Shown here one piece after another: positions 14,498-23,638 of a stretch of 49,658 bases of DNA. The translations under genes were made by a program, and so were the position numbers. The notes under the pieces were generated by a model that was given only the letters and a program-made list of their open reading frames with translations, was not told the origin of the DNA and ran no database searches. Every line of letters starts with the position of its first letter. Within the stretch, counting starts at the first letter, position 1. Source of the DNA: CAYSPG01 sp964432885 (GTDB lineage Bacteria > Bacteroidota > Bacteroidia > AKYH767-A > OLB10); assembly GCA_964432885.1 (NCBI GenBank), contig CAYSPG010000027.1, positions 1-49,658 of the forward strand. The letters are read 5' to 3'.

Positions 14498-16927
14498 TTA
14501 TTGTACAATGGTAAACTCTACACGTCTGTTTTTAGCTCTGCCATCAGGCGTTGCATTGGTGGCAACCGGTTTTTTCTGACCAAAACCATTTGTGGTAATC
14601 CGTGTTGCATCTATGCCTTTATCAGTTAAATATGTTTTGGCCGACTTTGCACGATTTTTTGATAACAACAAATTGCTTGCAGGTTTACCCACATTATCGG
14701 TATGGCCTTCGATGGTTAATTTAAATGCCGGTTTTTTCTTGAGCAAATCAACCAGTTTGTCAAGCGATTCGTACGAAGACGTTTTTATAACCGATTTTCC
14801 TGTTTCGAATTGTAAGTTAGAAAACACGGTGTTGATTATTTCCTGCTCTTCTTTTGTAAGTTCAACTTTTACAGGCGCTGTTTCCTTCGGTACTTCAACC
14901 ACTTTTACAGGGCAGCCTTTGTTTGATGCAGGGCCAATTTCTGTTGGGCACTCATCTTTGTTATCGGGCAAGCCGTCAGCATCTGTATCAGGACATCCGT
15001 TAAACTCGCGCAACCCTTTTTTGTTTGGGCACTCGTCTTTTGGATCAGGAATGCTATCGCCATCGGTATCGGGGCAGCCGTTGTAAACTTGTAATCCGGG
15101 TATAGTTGGGCATTCATCTTTCATATCAATAATGCCATCGCTGTCGGTATCAGGACAACCTTTGTAAAGTGCTATGCCGGGCACATCGGGGCAATCGTCA
15201 TTTTTATCAGCAATGCCATCGTTATCTCTATCGGGGCAACCCTGCAGGGCAATTAATCCTTTTTCATCGGGGCACATATCCTGTGCATCCTGCACATCAT
15301 CACCATCCCTGTCAGGACATCCTTCAAACTTCCACAAGCCAGCCACATCAGGGCATTTATCTTTTGCATCAGAAACTCTGTCGTGGTCTTTGTCGTTTGG
15401 TTTTGAATTTAGCAAACTAAATTTCAAACCTGCATACACATCCATGCCTGTTAAATCACTTAAGCCAAAAAGCGAACCCACTTTGTCACTGCCAATAATT
15501 ATGGTTCCCAATCTAAACGCAAGCCCCACACGGGTATCGCGGTTATTAAAATATGTAACAGGAACTGCAGCCTCAAACCAATCGGTTTCGTAACGCGGTG
15601 TAAAAGCAAGCATGTTTGCACGCACCACCTGGTTTTCGCCATGCTTTACAGCTTGTATAACTGTGGCATTAAGATAAAACTTCTTATAAACATTGTAATC
15701 AACCTGCAAACTAAATGCCGATGGCAATGCCATCGAAAATTTATTGCCAACACGCGATCGGTTGGGGTCGCCATAAAACATTACACTGTACGTGGTATCA
15801 AAATCTTCGTTGCTTTTAAACTCATCGTGATACCAGTCATAATTATTTGCCGAATAGCCAGCATTGTAAAGCAAGGTGTTGTTTTGTATGTAATCTGCAT
15901 CCGAACTGCTTATGTTGTACACACCGGCCCACTCATCTTTAAAAGTAATTTTCCCAAAATCAATTAATGATGCACCCACTTTTAAAATGTATTTGTTTAC
16001 TTCCTTGTCCTCGCGAGTGCGGCCATCCATTTCATACGTATAAGTTGCAGGATCTTTTCTGCGCCATTGCCATTCCAAACCAAAATTCCATCCTATGCCT
16101 TTGCCGTGAACATAGTCTCCGTACTTTTTGGCATTGCTGCTACTGTACGAGTCAAAAGATACACGTGCATAATCAATATTATTTACACGAACCGATAAGG
16201 ATGTATCTTTTATTCCGTCATCATGTACAAAAAAATCTATGTCGGCATTTTTTGCATATCCGCCACCGGCACCTTGTAAATATTTTAAGGTTACTGCAGT
16301 TTTTAATGCATTGCGTCCTTTTTTGAAAACGTAAGCACCGTATGTTAAATCCCACTCGGCCCAGCCCAGTGCATTTACTTTAAAATTAGGTGCGCTAAAA
16401 ACTTTGGTAGGGTCGGCAGCAGATGGAAACCCGTTTGTGTTGCCATTTAACAATGCTGTTTCGATGGGGTCAAAATTTACATCGGTAAATGCAAACTTGG
16501 CTTGCGCAAATTGTATATCACGAAAGCTTATGGCCGTGCGAATGTTGTATGACAAAGCAAAACTATGGTTGCCCAAGTTTACCATGGCCGATGGTCCCTG
16601 AATGGTTGATGCTACCCACATAAGTTTATCACTTCCTCCAAACTCATATTTATCCAGGTATTTTTTATCATCAACTTTTTTAACAATGTTTTTTATACCT
16701 ACAAATTTTAATTCTTTTTTAGGTATAAAAAGATAATTGTTGTCAACCGTAACGCCTACGGTTAAAAGATTTATATCAAGTTTAATTCTTGAATCAACAA
16801 TGGAAGCCGGGTTTAAATCTATTCCGGTAACGCCTGCATAATTGCTGTTGCGTATTCCCATCATATCCTGTGCATGAATTGCAAAAAAAGAAATACATGC
16901 TGCTGTGGTAAGTAGTATTTTTTTCAT
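14498..16927 (-). CDS. DUF5723-like outer membrane protein with TSP3 repeats and OmpA C-terminus
   Basis: An 809-residue protein. Signal peptide MKKILLTTAACISFFAIHAQ. The next ~490 residues are beta-strand rich and resemble the DUF5723 family of Bacteroidetes outer membrane proteins. Residues about 511-680 carry six thrombospondin type 3-like calcium-binding repeats (pattern DxDxDGxxDxxDxCP). The last ~115 residues are an OmpA-type peptidoglycan-binding domain (KLTIEGHTDNVGKPASN, then LSKNRAKSAKTYL and GRAKNRRVEFTIV). It likely anchors the outer membrane to the wall. A TACTTTTG -7 box lies upstream. The N-terminal family assignment is less sure than the OmpA domain. Confidence 0.85.
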   Translation of the reverse strand: MKKILLTTAACISFFAIHAQDMMGIRNSNYAGVTGIDLNPASIVDSRIKLDINLLTVGVTVDNNYLFIPKKELKFVGIKNIVKKVDDKKYLDKYEFGGSDKLMWVASTIQGPSAMVNLGNHSFALSYNIRTAISFRDIQFAQAKFAFTDVNFDPIETALLNGNTNGFPSAADPTKVFSAPNFKVNALGWAEWDLTYGAYVFKKGRNALKTAVTLKYLQGAGGGYAKNADIDFFVHDDGIKDTSLSVRVNNIDYARVSFDSYSSSNAKKYGDYVHGKGIGWNFGLEWQWRRKDPATYTYEMDGRTREDKEVNKYILKVGASLIDFGKITFKDEWAGVYNISSSDADYIQNNTLLYNAGYSANNYDWYHDEFKSNEDFDTTYSVMFYGDPNRSRVGNKFSMALPSAFSLQVDYNVYKKFYLNATVIQAVKHGENQVVRANMLAFTPRYETDWFEAAVPVTYFNNRDTRVGLAFRLGTIIIGSDKVGSLFGLSDLTGMDVYAGLKFSLLNSKPNDKDHDRVSDAKDKCPDVAGLWKFEGCPDRDGDDVQDAQDMCPDEKGLIALQGCPDRDNDGIADKNDDCPDVPGIALYKGCPDTDSDGIIDMKDECPTIPGLQVYNGCPDTDGDSIPDPKDECPNKKGLREFNGCPDTDADGLPDNKDECPTEIGPASNKGCPVKVVEVPKETAPVKVELTKEEQEIINTVFSNLQFETGKSVIKTSSYESLDKLVDLLKKKPAFKLTIEGHTDNVGKPASNLLLSKNRAKSAKTYLTDKGIDATRITTNGFGQKKPVATNATPDGRAKNRRVEFTIVQ

Positions 16928-16949
16928 TTGGGGTTGAGTTTAGTTTGCT

Positions 16950-16980
16950 CAAAAGTAAGCCACATTCTTAAATAAAACAA
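16950..16980 (-). promoter_or_regulatory. Promoter of the OmpA-type gene
   Basis: On the minus strand TACTTTTG (16950-16957) matches TAnnTTTG, with a TTG (16978-16980) 20 bases upstream as a -33 candidate. The start codon is 22 bases downstream. Confidence 0.55.
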
Positions 16981-17021
16981 AAGCAAAAAAAATGTGAGTG
17001 GCCTACTATGTTAATCTGTGG

Positions 17022-18605
17022 CTACTTTTCCCCCTCCTCAACTTTTTGCGGAGCAAGAAACAAGTACAAGCAATTAAACAAAGCAAAAAAGGTAACACCG
17101 GCCTGTGTTTCCAATGTGTCTTCGGTAAGCATGGATAGTATGGCAGCAATTAAAAAAGTGATGTAAATAAAGTTTGTTTGCTTGTTTAACAAAACAGCAG
17201 GTAAAAAAAGCCACACCATAAACCAAAGCATTGCAGGTATGCCAAGTGCCACCGCAATAGTTAGGTATTGGTTATGCGCCCGCAGCCACCACTCTTTATC
17301 CAATGGCGATTTTGAAATTACATACATACGGTTAAAAGCACGCTGCACATCACCAGTGCCTACCCCTTTCCATTTGTGTTTTTCAATAATAAGCAATGCT
17401 GTTTTCCAAAACTCAAGCCGCATGGCTACCGAATGGCCGCTGGGATATTTACTAATTTGATACATGTGCAATTCCCATGCTACTACATAAAGGCGGTTTG
17501 TAAACGGATTTTGATTTAGGTAATTAACGTTTGCAATTCCGTTTTCAATTGCAGCAACTTCATCCACCGTCAATAATTTAACTCCTTCAGCATCTTTGCG
17601 CAGGCCTTTGCTTGATAAAAAACGGATAAGGGTAACTTTTAATTCGTCTCCCTTTTTATTTGCTGCATACATATCTATTGCACTTTTCTTGTTCCATTCG
17701 GTATGCATTTCGGGTTCGCAAATGTTTATCCACACCGGATGGCCGTTTTCCGAATCACGATTTTTAATGTCGTGGAAATAGTTGTTTCCCAAAGCTGTTT
17801 TCAAAGACAGGTTAAAAAGTTCGGAGGTGTTAAATGCGCTTACTTGTTTTAAGATGGAATTAAAATAAGCTGCCATTGCAATTAGCAATACACCAATAAT
17901 TGCAGCAGATGAAATTTTATACACTACACTTTTATTTTTTAGTAACGTGTAAATGGCAACTGCAATACTTGTAAAAAGTAAAATTCCAATGCCGGTTACC
18001 GATTGTATTAAAACAAGAAACACCACAAACCAAATTACCAAAGCCATCAGAAAAACGTTAGCAACCGAAGCTGTTTTTTTTGATTGAAGAAATAAATAAA
18101 TACTTGCATACACCGAAAGGCAAATAAAAAGCGAAAGCCTGATGTGCGAAACAAACAATGAAATTTCGCGCACGTTAGTTATTTTTTTAGGAATAATTTG
18201 CAGATAAACGCACCAGCCCAAAACAGTGGTTATAAAAATACCGGCTATAAAAATGCGCAGCAGCCACACAAACTTTTGTTTTGACAATGCTTGTGTTGTA
18301 AAAAAAATAACAGGCAATGCAAGTAGTGGCAGTTTTACACGCAGGTCATTAAGTCCATAAACAAAATCTGATGTCCACAGCAAACCAATTACATGCAAAA
18401 CAAAAACCGAAATAAGCACCCAGACTACTTTGCTTGTAAAAGCGGTTTTTAGTTTAGTGAGTAGGTTTCCATTTAGCGCCCATGAACCAAGTATGATAAA
18501 CTGCGCCACACTCATCATAAAAACTGAAAGTGACAGAGATGCTGCTAATAATAAAAGCCCGACATAAAAAATAGTTTCTAATACATTATTACTGTTGCGA
18601 ATCAA
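17022..18605 (-). CDS. O-antigen ligase-like (Wzy_C) polytopic membrane protein
   Basis: A 527-residue protein with about ten or more hydrophobic helices and a large extracytoplasmic loop (residues about 275-430) before the C-terminal helices. The loop ends with the Wzy_C hallmark WWLRAHNQYLTIAVALGIP, where the His is typical of O-antigen ligase/polymerase proteins. The family joins or polymerises undecaprenyl-linked glycans in the periplasm, though some members glycosylate proteins. The open frame begins with TTG (18603-18605), 21 bases after the S41 protease gene, and there is no ATG before residue ~30, so the exact start is uncertain. Probably co-transcribed with the protease. Confidence 0.82.
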   Translation of the reverse strand: MIRNSNNVLETIFYVGLLLLAASLSLSVFMMSVAQFIILGSWALNGNLLTKLKTAFTSKVVWVLISVFVLHVIGLLWTSDFVYGLNDLRVKLPLLALPVIFFTTQALSKQKFVWLLRIFIAGIFITTVLGWCVYLQIIPKKITNVREISLFVSHIRLSLFICLSVYASIYLFLQSKKTASVANVFLMALVIWFVVFLVLIQSVTGIGILLFTSIAVAIYTLLKNKSVVYKISSAAIIGVLLIAMAAYFNSILKQVSAFNTSELFNLSLKTALGNNYFHDIKNRDSENGHPVWINICEPEMHTEWNKKSAIDMYAANKKGDELKVTLIRFLSSKGLRKDAEGVKLLTVDEVAAIENGIANVNYLNQNPFTNRLYVVAWELHMYQISKYPSGHSVAMRLEFWKTALLIIEKHKWKGVGTGDVQRAFNRMYVISKSPLDKEWWLRAHNQYLTIAVALGIPAMLWFMVWLFLPAVLLNKQTNFIYITFLIAAILSMLTEDTLETQAGVTFFALFNCLYLFLAPQKVEEGEK

Positions 18606-18626
18606 AACCGATACGTGATTAAGCTA

Positions 18627-20312
18627 TCAATGCTTTTCTTTTACAGATGCAGCCGAGTTGGTAAGTATAGTTGCAAAAGTTGTTTTATCCTTTAAGGCTT
18701 CTATAGCTTTTTTAACCTCAGGGTCGTTATCAAACGATGCTTCTATTTGGCCATTTTGGAAATAATACCTTCCCACAATTTCGCTTTCAAGCATTTCTTT
18801 TATTTCGTCTTTAAATTTTTTAAGGTCTTCTTTTTTATCGTGCATCATTTTTTTCTTCAAGGCTTCAAATTCGGGTTTTACCGACTCAAGATATTTTTCT
18901 TTTTCGGCAGTTGACTTTAAATCGTCTAATATCTTCTCGCTCTTCGTTGTGTAATCATAATCTTTATCACCAAGCCATGCAGTAAACTCATCGTACTCGG
19001 CATCCGACAAATTAAAATTGTTAGCAGCGGCAATGGTTGGATGCGATACGCGGAACTTTGTGGCATAATCAAAAATCAAATACTTGTTTACCAAACTTTG
19101 CGAAAGCGGACTTAGCGTGCGCACATCAGTTACAAAATCGGGCATCACCCCTCCGCCATCATACACGATGCGGCCTGATTTGGTTTTAAATTGAGACATA
19201 AGCGAGTCGGGAACTTTTCCAACGCTGCCGTCCTCATTGCGGTGAGTATAATCAAGCGCTTGTATGCAACGGCCACTGGGTATATAATACTTGGCCGTAG
19301 TAACTTTTAATTGCGCATTGTAACTAAGCGGACGCGTGGTTTGCACCAATCCTTTTCCAAATGTTCGCTGGCCAATAACTATACCTCTGTCTAAATCCTG
19401 TATGCTACCCGAAACTATTTCGCTTGCCGATGCGCTGCCGCTGTTTACCAAAACGGCTACAGGCAATTCGGTTTCAACAGGGCTGTTAAGTGCTTTGTAT
19501 TCTTTATCCCATTCTTTTACTTTTCCTTTTGTGCTTACTACTTCCACCCCTTTGTTTACAAAAAGATTTACAATGTTTACTGCCTCGTTAAGCAAGCCAC
19601 CGGGATTTCCGCGCAAGTCAAGCACTATGCCTTTTAAATTGTTTTTACTTTTTAAATCAGTCAATGCATTTTTTACTTCGTTTGATGCATTTTCGGTAAA
19701 CTGTGATAAACGTATGTAGCCAATATCACCATCCATAATTCCATGATACGGCACACTGCTTATTTTTATTTCCTCGCGCAAAATATTTTTTTCAATGGTG
19801 TTTTTTTCGCCCTCGCGTTTTAATGTAAGTTTAACTGGCGTTTTAGGCTGGCCTTTTAAAATTTTGCTTATCTCATCGTATTTTTTCCCCTTAATGGGCT
19901 TGCCGTCAATTTCAAGTATTACATCGCCTGCGCGTATATCGGCTTTTTGTGCTGGGTAATTTTCATATGGGTCGGTTATTATCACTTCATCATTGCGCTG
20001 ACCAATTAATGCACCTATGCCGCCATACTGGCCTGTGGTCATAAAACGGTAATCTTCAATTTCACTTTCAGGGATGTAATTGGTATAAGGATCTAAAGAT
20101 TCAAGCATTGAATCAATTCCTTTTTTCATCAGGTCGCCCGGCTTGGTTTCGTCAACATAATACAGGTTAAGCTCGCGAAACAGGGTGGCAAAAATGTCGA
20201 GGTTGCGTGATATTTCGAAATAGTCGTCAGAAAAACTGTAAAACGTAAAACCCGAAACCGTGATGGCAGCAATGGCTGCAAACAAGCGTAATTTTTTGCG
20301 AAGTAGTTGCAT
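18627..20312 (-). CDS. S41 family C-terminal processing peptidase
   Basis: A 561-residue Ctp-type serine protease. An N-terminal hydrophobic anchor or signal (residues 8-26) precedes a PDZ domain (about 88-170, with GGIGALIG and AGDVILEIDGKPI). The S41 catalytic domain follows. The Ser-Lys pair is S295 (in GSASASEI) and K320 (in TFGKG), with Q324. The spacing of 25 equals that of B. subtilis CtpB. The C-terminal ~120 residues are helical and charged. It acts in the periplasm on C-termini of envelope proteins. It lies 21 bases upstream of the O-antigen-ligase-like gene. Confidence 0.92.
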   Translation of the reverse strand: MQLLRKKLRLFAAIAAITVSGFTFYSFSDDYFEISRNLDIFATLFRELNLYYVDETKPGDLMKKGIDSMLESLDPYTNYIPESEIEDYRFMTTGQYGGIGALIGQRNDEVIITDPYENYPAQKADIRAGDVILEIDGKPIKGKKYDEISKILKGQPKTPVKLTLKREGEKNTIEKNILREEIKISSVPYHGIMDGDIGYIRLSQFTENASNEVKNALTDLKSKNNLKGIVLDLRGNPGGLLNEAVNIVNLFVNKGVEVVSTKGKVKEWDKEYKALNSPVETELPVAVLVNSGSASASEIVSGSIQDLDRGIVIGQRTFGKGLVQTTRPLSYNAQLKVTTAKYYIPSGRCIQALDYTHRNEDGSVGKVPDSLMSQFKTKSGRIVYDGGGVMPDFVTDVRTLSPLSQSLVNKYLIFDYATKFRVSHPTIAAANNFNLSDAEYDEFTAWLGDKDYDYTTKSEKILDDLKSTAEKEKYLESVKPEFEALKKKMMHDKKEDLKKFKDEIKEMLESEIVGRYYFQNGQIEASFDNDPEVKKAIEALKDKTTFATILTNSAASVKEKH

Positions 20313-20359
20313 GTATTTATTTTATTGTAACTGTTATTAACGAATAATTTTATTTTTTG

Positions 20360-20569
20360 TTATGGCACAGGATCGTGTCCGTGGCCGCCCCATGGGTTGC
20401 ATGATAATAGCCGTTTCATGGTAAGCCATCCGCCTTTAAGGGCACCGTATTTTGTTAAGGCTTCAATGCCATATTCACTGCAAGTGGGTGTATAGCGGCA
20501 TGCCATTGGAAGCAAAGGAGAGATGGAATATTTGTAAAATTTAAGAACCACTATTATCAGGTAGCGCAT
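20360..20569 (-). CDS. yidD: Membrane protein insertion efficiency factor YidD
   Basis: A 69-residue protein with the family core KFYKYSISPLLPMACRYTPTCSEY, the conserved cysteines, and a C-terminal RLLSCNPWGGHGHDPVP. It assists YidC/Sec insertion of membrane proteins. The ATG at 20567-20569 is preferred; a TTG four codons upstream is the only alternative. It overlaps the end of rnpA by 29 bases on the same strand, a classic rnpA-yidD arrangement. The usual neighbours rpmH, dnaA and yidC are not beside it here. Confidence 0.94.
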   Translation of the reverse strand: MRYLIIVVLKFYKYSISPLLPMACRYTPTCSEYGIEALTKYGALKGGWLTMKRLLSCNPWGGHGHDPVP

Positions 20570-20960
20570 TGTTTTGTACAATGGTTTTTAACCGTTGTAA
20601 AATTAAAACTAATTTGGTTTGAATGTGGGTGAATTCGGGATTAACATTACCGGTATATATCAGCATAAAATCAACGGATATGTTTGCTGCCTTGCAGGCG
20701 CTAATCAACTCTGCTTTATTTAACCTGTACGCTTCTCTTGTTAAACGCTTAATGCGGTTTCGGTCAACAGCCCTTTTTATTTTTTTTTTAGGAACGCTGA
20801 TGGCCACGCGCACCGGAAATTTCTCTACAGCATGTTTTATTTTATATACCACCCTAAACGGAAATTTTAAAAACGACTCTCCGGTAGTAAACAATTCCTC
20901 CACCTCTTTCTTTTTAGAAAGGCGTTCGGTTTTTTTAAATGTATGCAGCCGTACTTCCAT
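20541..20960 (-). CDS. rnpA: Ribonuclease P protein component
   Basis: A 139-residue basic protein that binds RNase P RNA and helps remove tRNA 5' leaders. The RNR signature is KKIKRAVDRNRIKRLTREAY. The ATG at 20958-20960 is chosen because the only upstream alternative, a TTG at 20982-20984, lies inside the -7 box TATTTTTG (20982-20989) and would not be transcribed. The C-terminal end overlaps yidD by 29 bases. Confidence 0.93.
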   Translation of the reverse strand: MEVRLHTFKKTERLSKKKEVEELFTTGESFLKFPFRVVYKIKHAVEKFPVRVAISVPKKKIKRAVDRNRIKRLTREAYRLNKAELISACKAANISVDFMLIYTGNVNPEFTHIQTKLVLILQRLKTIVQNNALPDNSGS

Positions 20961-20981
20961 CAACAATAAAAAATTGTGCGG

Positions 20982-20989
20982 CAAAAATA
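20982..20989 (-). promoter_or_regulatory. -7 box for rnpA-yidD
   Basis: On the minus strand TATTTTTG matches TAnnTTTG and lies 22 bases before the rnpA ATG. It decides the rnpA start. Confidence 0.55.
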
Positions 20990-21143
20990 CTTATTTGGTT
21001 ATGGAAGATATTTATTTTTCAAACTCTGTTGCCACGACAAATTGATAACAGTTCACTTTTGAATCCTCGGTTCATTCAAAATTTCGACCAACAAAAGAAA
21101 TCTATTTTTTACGCTCTTGTTTTCTACCAAGATAAGAAAGGTG

Positions 21144-21151
21144 TACATTTG
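21144..21151 (+). promoter_or_regulatory. -7 box for propeller gene 1
   Basis: TACATTTG, followed by GTA, matches TAnnTTTG 21 bases before the ATG. The paralogue at 44512-46137 has the identical box TACATTTGGTA, so the promoter was duplicated with the gene. Confidence 0.55.
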
Positions 21152-21171
21152 GTACAGAAAAAAAAGCTACC

Positions 21172-22860
21172 ATGGTTAATTATTTTGGCAAAATGTTGAA
21201 GTTCCAATTTTTATTGGGAAGCCAAAGTTGCCTCACATTACTTTTTTCGTTTTGTTGTTTTTGTTTTGTGCATGGGCAAACAGCACCGGGAATACAGTGG
21301 CAGAATACGATTGGGGGGAGTAATGGTGAATCCCTTCATTCAATCCAGCAAACAGCAGACGGTGGATATATATTAGGTGGAAATTCTAATTCAGATATAT
21401 CAGGTGATAAAACGGAAAATTGTATTGGGAATCCTGACTACTGGATTGTAAAAACAGATTCTACAGGAATCATTCAATGGCAGAATACTATTGGCGGAAG
21501 CGGTCCTGAATTGTTTCGTTTCATCCAACAAACCAATGACGGGGGATATATCCTTGGCGGATATTCCTTTTCAGACATTTCAGGAGATAAAACAGAAAAT
21601 TGTCTAGGGCATTGGGATTACTGGATTGTTAAAATTGATTCAACAGGAAACTTACAGTGGGAGAATACTATTGGAGGAAACCAATGGGATCACCTTTATT
21701 CCATCAATCAAACAGCAGACGGGGGTTATATCCTTTGCGGATTTTCCTTGTCAAACATTTCAGGCGATAAAACAGAAAATAGCAATGGAAAGGATGATTG
21801 CTGGATAGTAAAAACCGATTCGGCAGGAAATATTCAATGGCAGAATACCATCGGAGGAAGTGACGATGATCGGTTTTTTGCCAGTCAACAAACCAATGAC
21901 GGGGGATATATTTTTGGAGGATTTTCAAGGTCAAATATTTCAGGCGACAAAACAGAAAACAGCAATGGAAATGACGATTGCTGGATAGTTAAGACCGATT
22001 CGGCAGGAAATATACAATGGCAGAACACCATTGGGGGAAGTGGAAATGATTACTTTTATTCAGTCCAACAAACCACAGACGGGGGATACATACTTTGTGG
22101 AAGTTCCTCATCAAATATTTCCGGTGATAAAACAGAAAACAGCAATGGATTTACTGACTACTGGATTGTAAAAACCGATTCCGTTGGAAACATACAATGG
22201 CAGAATACAATTGGTGGAAGTGATAATGAAGTGTCATTTTCAGCACAACAAACCTCTGACAATGGCTTCATCATGGGTGGCTGGTCCCGGTCAAATATTA
22301 CAGGAGATAAAACGGAAAACAATTGGGATACTATTTGTAATTCTATCTGTACTGAGGATTATTGGATAGTAAAAACTGATTCAGGCGGAAACATCCAGTG
22401 GCAAAACACCATCGGAGGAACCTCCAATGATGTACTTCTTTCTTTACAGCAAACAAATGATGGAGGATATATTTTGGGTGGGTATTCTGCATCAAGTATT
22501 ACGGGTGACAAAACAGAAAATAATATTGGTGGTGCCAATGACTACGACTACTGGATAATAAAACTCTACCCCGACACCATCACCTCCACCCCCGAAGTCT
22601 CGGGACAACCCACACCAACATCAGGCCTGCAAATTTTTCCAAATCCCTTTACCAATAACCTCGCCATTAGCTTAAATAACCTAATAACAAATAACCTAAT
22701 AACTGTTTTTATATATGATGTTTTGGGTAAACAAGTTTTATCGCAAAGTTTAACAACTACAAACCGTAAACTGCAAACTGTAAACCTACCTGCAGGAGTT
22801 TATTTTGTAAAAGCAATTTCAGGTAATAATGTGTGGGTGCAAAAGGTTGTTAAAGAGTAG
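21172..22860 (+). CDS. T9SS-exported seven-repeat (propeller-like) protein 1
   Basis: A 562-residue protein with a signal peptide ending FVHGQ. It has seven tandem repeats of about 58-67 residues, each beginning QWQNTIGG, with QQTxDGGYILGG in the middle, then ISGDKTEN and DYWIVKTDS. The count of seven and the repeat length suggest a seven-bladed beta propeller, which is inference. The last ~85 residues, from LQIFPNPFTNN to VWVQKVVKE, are a T9SS type A sorting domain. Two ATGs (21172 and 21193) are possible. Close paralogue of the gene at 44512 and of the broken gene at 49004; function unknown. Confidence 0.85.
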   Translation: MVNYFGKMLKFQFLLGSQSCLTLLFSFCCFCFVHGQTAPGIQWQNTIGGSNGESLHSIQQTADGGYILGGNSNSDISGDKTENCIGNPDYWIVKTDSTGIIQWQNTIGGSGPELFRFIQQTNDGGYILGGYSFSDISGDKTENCLGHWDYWIVKIDSTGNLQWENTIGGNQWDHLYSINQTADGGYILCGFSLSNISGDKTENSNGKDDCWIVKTDSAGNIQWQNTIGGSDDDRFFASQQTNDGGYIFGGFSRSNISGDKTENSNGNDDCWIVKTDSAGNIQWQNTIGGSGNDYFYSVQQTTDGGYILCGSSSSNISGDKTENSNGFTDYWIVKTDSVGNIQWQNTIGGSDNEVSFSAQQTSDNGFIMGGWSRSNITGDKTENNWDTICNSICTEDYWIVKTDSGGNIQWQNTIGGTSNDVLLSLQQTNDGGYILGGYSASSITGDKTENNIGGANDYDYWIIKLYPDTITSTPEVSGQPTPTSGLQIFPNPFTNNLAISLNNLITNNLITVFIYDVLGKQVLSQSLTTTNRKLQTVNLPAGVYFVKAISGNNVWVQKVVKE

Positions 22861-22881
22861 AGGCTCTTTCGCAATGGACAA

Positions 22882-22908
22882 TTGCAATCAAACAAAAACA
22901 TATCTTTG
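22882..22908 (+). promoter_or_regulatory. Promoter of the MazEF-like module
   Basis: TTG (22882-22884), 16 bases, then TATCTTTG (22901-22908), a full Bacteroidetes promoter. The antitoxin ATG follows 20 bases later. Confidence 0.55.
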
Positions 22909-22927
22909 AAATAAAAACATAAATAAA

Positions 22928-23155
22928 ATGTCGCGACAAGAAATTATTCAACAGGCGCTTAGCACGCTTCAAAAATTACCGCCCGAAAAAATTATTGAAG
23001 TATCTGATTTTGCCGCTTTTATTTTAAAAAAGCACGAAGACGAACTGCTTGCCAAAGGCATCACCCAAATTGCAAATACCGGCAAGTCGTACAATTTTTT
23101 AAATGACGATGAAAATCTTTATACCGTAAACGACCTTAAAGAAAAGTATAAATGA
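22928..23155 (+). CDS. Putative antitoxin of a MazF/PemK-type module
   Basis: A 75-residue protein, helical at the N-terminus (MSRQEIIQQALSTLQKLPPE) followed by EVSDFAAFILKKHE, a pattern seen in DUF2281-type antitoxins. The C-terminal ~30 residues are polar and end VNDLKEKYK, typical of a toxin-wrapping tail. It is not an AbrB-type MazE by sequence. Its stop overlaps the toxin ATG by four bases (ATGA, 23152-23155), so the pair is translationally coupled, antitoxin first. It has its own promoter. Confidence 0.75.
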   Translation: MSRQEIIQQALSTLQKLPPEKIIEVSDFAAFILKKHEDELLAKGITQIANTGKSYNFLNDDENLYTVNDLKEKYK

Positions 23156-23469
23156 ACAAAGGCGATATTGTATTGGTGCCTTTTCCTTTTTCCGATTTAT
23201 CAGGAACCAAATTGCGGCCTGCACTTGTGTTACATGTTTCGCATTTTGATATTACCATTGCTTTTATTTCTACGCAATTACATGTAATTGATGATGGTGA
23301 TGTGGTAATAAATCCATCCAGCCAAAATGGCTTAAAAAAACAATCCGTAATCCGGCTTGCCAAAATTGCAACACTGCATAAAGAAATAATAATCGGTAAG
23401 CTTGGCAAAATGGAACAAGCAACCTATGCAGCCATTAACAGCGCCATATCCAAAAACCTTTTTTTATAA
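23152..23469 (+). CDS. PemK/MazF family endoribonuclease toxin
   Basis: A 105-residue toxin with the family opening KGDIVLVPFPFSDLSGTKLRPALVL, whose Arg-Pro turn is part of the active site. The later strand GLKKQSVIRLAKIATLHKE carries the family's conserved Ser/Thr and catalytic region. MazF proteins cut mRNA at short sequence motifs. It overlaps the upstream antitoxin by four bases. A ~75-bp palindromic repeat found only beside toxin-antitoxin modules in this window lies 29 bases downstream. Confidence 0.88.
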   Translation: MNKGDIVLVPFPFSDLSGTKLRPALVLHVSHFDITIAFISTQLHVIDDGDVVINPSSQNGLKKQSVIRLAKIATLHKEIIIGKLGKMEQATYAAINSAISKNLFL

Positions 23470-23497
23470 AACGAAGAATTCATTTGCGTAAATTTTA

Positions 23498-23573
23498 GGC
23501 TCTTTTCTCTTCCCTCTTTGTTCAATATTTTTTATCCTGTTTTTTTTAACAACGAGAAAAGAGGCAAGAGGTT
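23498..23573. repeat. CTCTTTTC palindromic element, copy 1
   Basis: In reverse orientation to the other two copies. Its complement reads CCTCTTGCCTCTTTTCTC, then an A-rich centre, then ATATTGAACAAAGAGG. This matches 43399-43484 and 44411-44486 through both arms and the ATTGAACAA word. It lies 29 bases after the MazF-like gene. Confidence 0.7.
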
Positions 23574-23638
23574 TATCGTTTTATAACTTTTGTACTGCGC
23601 ATGGTGTGTCATCACTTACTTTAATTGTGAAAACACAT

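Noticed and set aside
15174..15593. 139-codon frame opposite the TSP3 repeats of the OmpA-type gene
   Set aside because: Its Ser/Gly/His-rich repeats are the complement of the calcium-binding repeats on the real strand.
21172..22860. Tandem ~180-base DNA periodicity that could suggest a CRISPR or satellite
   Set aside because: The period encodes protein blades in one frame with codon-level divergence; there are no short spacers, and no CRISPR array is seen anywhere in the window.
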